Assembly: GCF_035222275.1 (NCBI RefSeq)
Contig: NC_085881.1
Coordinates: 4,402,001-4,466,000 of the forward strand
Length of the DNA: 64,000 nt
Direction: 5' to 3'
Origin: Podospora bellae-mahoneyi
Taxonomy: Eukaryota > Ascomycota > Sordariomycetes > Sordariales > Podosporaceae
Below, one piece after another: positions 61,001 to 64,000 of this stretch. Below the pieces are notes generated by a model. The model did not search any database. It had not been told where the DNA came from and saw only the letters and a list, made by a program, of their open reading frames with translations. The position numbers and the translations under genes are program-made. Numbering within the stretch: position 1 is the stretch's first letter; the number at the start of each line of letters is the position of its first letter.

Positions 61001-63668
61001 CAGACCAAGCATTCCCCCGCACCGAGACATGCAGGCTGTGTCCCCAGTTCTTGACTGGTCAGAATGTTGGTTGCGGTTCTAGACTTGTTGGCCACGCACT
61101 GAAACCTGCACCTCTGAGCACACTGGTAGAGAGGTAAGCATGCGTGTGCCTTGCTGTGAAAGTAGATCATGATGCTAGTTTTGAACCCAGCGTCATGGTG
61201 AAGAGCGGGGTTTACTAGAATGCGTGTCAGTAAAGATTACGATAGACCTGTATGTGTGTGTGCAACGCGCATAAGGGGCATGTATGCAGTCACACTCACA
61301 TGGGCATAATGATAGCTCATATCTCACCGCCTAATGCGCGAGTAGAGACAGGCAAGAGAGACAACAACGTCTGCCGGATGAGCATGCCATAGGACATACA
61401 TGACATGACATACCTGCTCCCGGCATGCCGTTCTGAGTTCTGGGGATCCTTCTCTTGTCCATCCCCATGATAGTGGCTTTCCAGAAATGGGACGATCTCG
61501 CTGCGGACACCTGCAAAGCCGAGATGGTCAGAAATGATAGATATTATCACATTTGAACGGTCTTGACTCCACCTTTACTGCCGGCTTCCGACCCTCCCCC
61601 CTACCCTAGGGTCAAGACTGCGAATCGGTGATTGTTGTCGAGATCTGGGGTCATTCTTTGTCTGCGACCGAGATTCAGTCGCCGATTTCTGAGCCGCTCG
61701 TTGTTGCTTTTTGGTGTTGGAGGAGCAAGCCACATTTGCTTGCCATCCAGTCCCCGTACGTTCCCGCCCTCCTGCCTCTCTCATCGAGACCCCTCAATCT
61801 GACCGGTGGGCAATAATCTCAGGTAGGCAGCCGACGAGTCTCTTGTGTTCTGTTTCGTTGCTCGGTAGATCAACAGGTATCGTCGATTTATCATGCTGCT
61901 GGAGATAACGGTCAAGGAATTTGAATTGTCGACATCCGTCACTCTGTCCAATACCGTTGCAGATGAGGGATGAATTGACCGAGCAACACCGAAAAGGTGT
62001 ATCATGACCGCATCATAGACGCAATGCCAAAAAGCAATGGAAACGTAAGTCCCTGTGAAGATCCGGAGCAGCCTCTTCGCTTCACATGAAACGCCACGGT
62101 GCGCATCAATTGTTCCCTCCAGGGGCGGTAGTTTCGTTGATTCGACTGCAACACAGCCATTCAAAGGGAACCCGGTGGCCCAAATCCGCACATGAGCCCA
62201 CATGACACCGTTCTAATGTTGAGCACCCAGGCTCGAACTGGATATATGATCGGGTCCTCCGTTCCGTAAAATATCTGAGGATAGCTAAACAGTCAGCAAG
62301 GTCGGTTTGAAGCCCTAGCTCTGTTACACAACCGCCCCAAGCAGCATGTTACCATGTGCAGAGCTAGGTAGGTCGTCAAGGATGTCTGCGGATAGGGCGT
62401 CGACGAAGATTTCCAATGCACAACATGGAAATAGAGGCTCCCCCCACCCCGGAAGCTGCCCTGGGAGGCCAAGGCGGAACGGAAGTGATCTCGGACGCAA
62501 CAATGAGCCCGAGTCACTGACTGGCCATATCGGAACTTTTAAGCCGCTTCTTTGGTACCACCAGCTCCGGTACTCTTCGTAGAAATGAGCTGGAGGAATC
62601 TGGGACAGGCAGAAGAAAAAAAAGGGTGCCTGACCAGAACCCCGCCTCGACGACATGTCTCATTCGCTCGGAGTTCGTCACTGCAGGAATTATGTCTTTG
62701 TCTTTGAGGTGTCAAAATGCGCTTGCCGAGACATGCTCTCCAATGCAATGGCACGCTCCCAGGCCTTTGCATTAGAAACGGAAGCTCATATCCATAGGGA
62801 AAAGTAGCTCAACAGTCCGAACTCTGAAGTCACTTACTGTGTGACGACAATTGCTGACACTCGAGCATCAATGAAGCCTGATGCCACTAGTCGAGAAGTC
62901 ATTTTGTAGGTCCTTCTAGCTTTGTAGCGCAGGACCGTATGCAGATAGCCGCACAAAGGGGTGTCTACCGGCCCATCGAAGGGTGTAGAGAACTTGACTC
63001 CGAAGAAGAAACGACGAATCATGGGCCTGGGGTCGCGGGTACTGGCAGGAGTTTCTTTGCATGATCTCGACTCTCGGTGAGGTGCCCGTTATCTTGATGC
63101 CTTGTCTACCACGACCAGCCCGATACAAGGCAACTCCAGGCTCCGGGAGATGTTTTTACGGAATTTCAAAAGGTGGTTCTCGTCGACATGGTTGATCCTT
63201 GGATACCCATTGACTACCCACGTCGGCGAGGCCAGTAACATGTCTCACTTGCTTGTCCCCGCGAAAGCCGCCGACCCTATTGATATGTAAACATGGTGCT
63301 ATTTCCGCATTGTCACTCGAGCTCAGCGCTATTCTCGGCCGAGCTTTGTGATCAGCAGACCATCTTGAGAAGGTCATCCGGAGTTCAGCTTGCCATTGGT
63401 CTGTTGCAACATGATGATGCGATGTTGATGGCATCCGAAGCATTCCTAGCGGTGAGATGGTGTCCTCCAAGCAACATCATCACCTCGGGTGAACCGAAGT
63501 GGCGGGTCGTCGTTAGCATAAAAGCCGCAAACGTCCCCGTGTTCTGTATGCTTTGTTGTTTCCTAAGATATCCAGAGTCTTATCCTTCAAGCTGCTATCC
63601 CCCAAACCCCCACAAAGACACCACAAGAACCCAACAGCACCTTCTTAACAAGTCAATTAAAAAACACC
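58009..63668. other. Gene-poor region, 5.7 kb
   Basis: Only short, unrelated frames occur on both strands. CT-rich leader-like sequence at 59920-60080 precedes an 83-codon frame (60091-60342) with no recognisable features. Frames of 100-140 codons on the minus strand between 61780 and 63470 do not form a known domain and look like chance or a heavily decayed host gene. Short tandem CATGA repeats occur near 61398. Confidence 0.4.
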
Positions 63669-63943
63669 ATGAACTCATACAACAATCCTGAGTCCTGCGG
63701 ATGCTGCGTGTGGTCTGATGGTCGTCTGTACCAACCGGCAACTTGCCACGTTTGCGGAGGCAATCTTCGATGGTAAGAGAAAAATTTGGGCTCGATGTCC
63801 GTTCTGTACACAGGCTAATTCAGTACAGGGGTTGTGGATCTTGCAAGAACACGGGACTGGAATGGGAACCATGCCCTCATTACCACCAGTCCAACGCGAC
63901 GAGGCGTTCGGCTCAGCCAGCATATACTACCACTCAGCAGTAG
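63669..63943 (+). CDS. Small Cys-rich zinc-binding-like protein, 72 aa
   Basis: Exons 63669-63772 and 63829-63943 join in frame through GTAAGA and a TACAG acceptor. The product starts MNSYNNPESCGCCVWSDGRL and continues with CHVCGGNLRWGCGSCKNTG and EPCPHYHQ. It has eight cysteines, including CGCC, CHVC and CGSC pairs plus a following C-x-H-x-x-H, suggesting one or two small zinc sites. The tail is Ser/Thr/Gln-rich. No family is recognised. The clear reading frame across the intron and the Cys spacing support a real gene; both pieces are too short to stand out by length. Confidence 0.6.
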
Positions 63944-64000
63944 CCTCTTAGCCATGTTGAGTGTTCTAAGTCATCATAACACATCGCCTTGGTTATGTCA

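Noticed and set aside
62224-62242. Possible tRNA T-arm on the minus strand (AGTTCGAGCCT with a five-pair stem)
   Set aside because: The following seven bases find no complementary acceptor strand upstream and there is no A box or anticodon arm.

Overview
The window is nuclear DNA of a filamentous ascomycete, most likely a sordariomycete of the order Sordariales. The evidence is short introns (about 50-260 nt) with CTAAC/CTGAC-type branch points, fungal gene families such as Vps3, Tlg2, Epl1 and Gal83 and a secreted DUF3455 protein, GC-rich coding third positions, and gene-poor gaps of several kilobases. There is no operon structure and no virus-like element. Twenty protein-coding genes were modelled by joining exons, and two further short or weak models are listed separately with lower confidence.

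Left third (1-27 kb): an empty flank; a divergent pair encoding the CORVET tether Vps3 (minus) and the Golgi golgin CASP/Coy1 (plus); a secreted DUF3455 (MAS3-like) protein; an FCP1/NIF-domain HAD protein; a divergent pair encoding eEF1-gamma (minus) and mitochondrial ribosomal protein uS9m (plus); then 5.4 kb without recognisable genes that leads to a conserved uncharacterised Gln/Ser-rich fungal protein at 25.75 kb. That gene is preceded by about 1.35 kb with no ATG at all and has a TATA box about 1 kb upstream.

Middle (27-49 kb): a 5.6 kb gene-poor gap; calcineurin B and the NuA4 subunit Epl1 in divergent orientation; KEOPS subunit Kae1; the SNF1/AMPK beta subunit and Spt4 in divergent orientation; AP-1 gamma-adaptin; and an 87-residue spliced membrane-protein candidate.

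Right third (49-64 kb): calmodulin (seven coding exons, the first only the ATG) divergent from syntaxin Tlg2; a roughly 570-bp element with 65-70 bp inverted repeats; COX7; clathrin light chain divergent from a CID-domain (Rtt103-like) protein; a 93-residue mitochondrial membrane-protein candidate; a second 5.7 kb gap; and a spliced 72-residue Cys-rich protein at the right end.

Functionally the window is rich in endosome/Golgi trafficking genes (Vps3, CASP, AP-1 gamma, Tlg2, clathrin light chain) and Ca2+ signalling genes (calmodulin, calcineurin B). There is no sign of a biosynthetic or defence cluster. The most unusual signals are the ATG-free leader, the inverted-repeat element, two GC-AG introns, extreme micro-exons, a calmodulin AAG acceptor, and three CACGTG boxes in the first intron of epl1.
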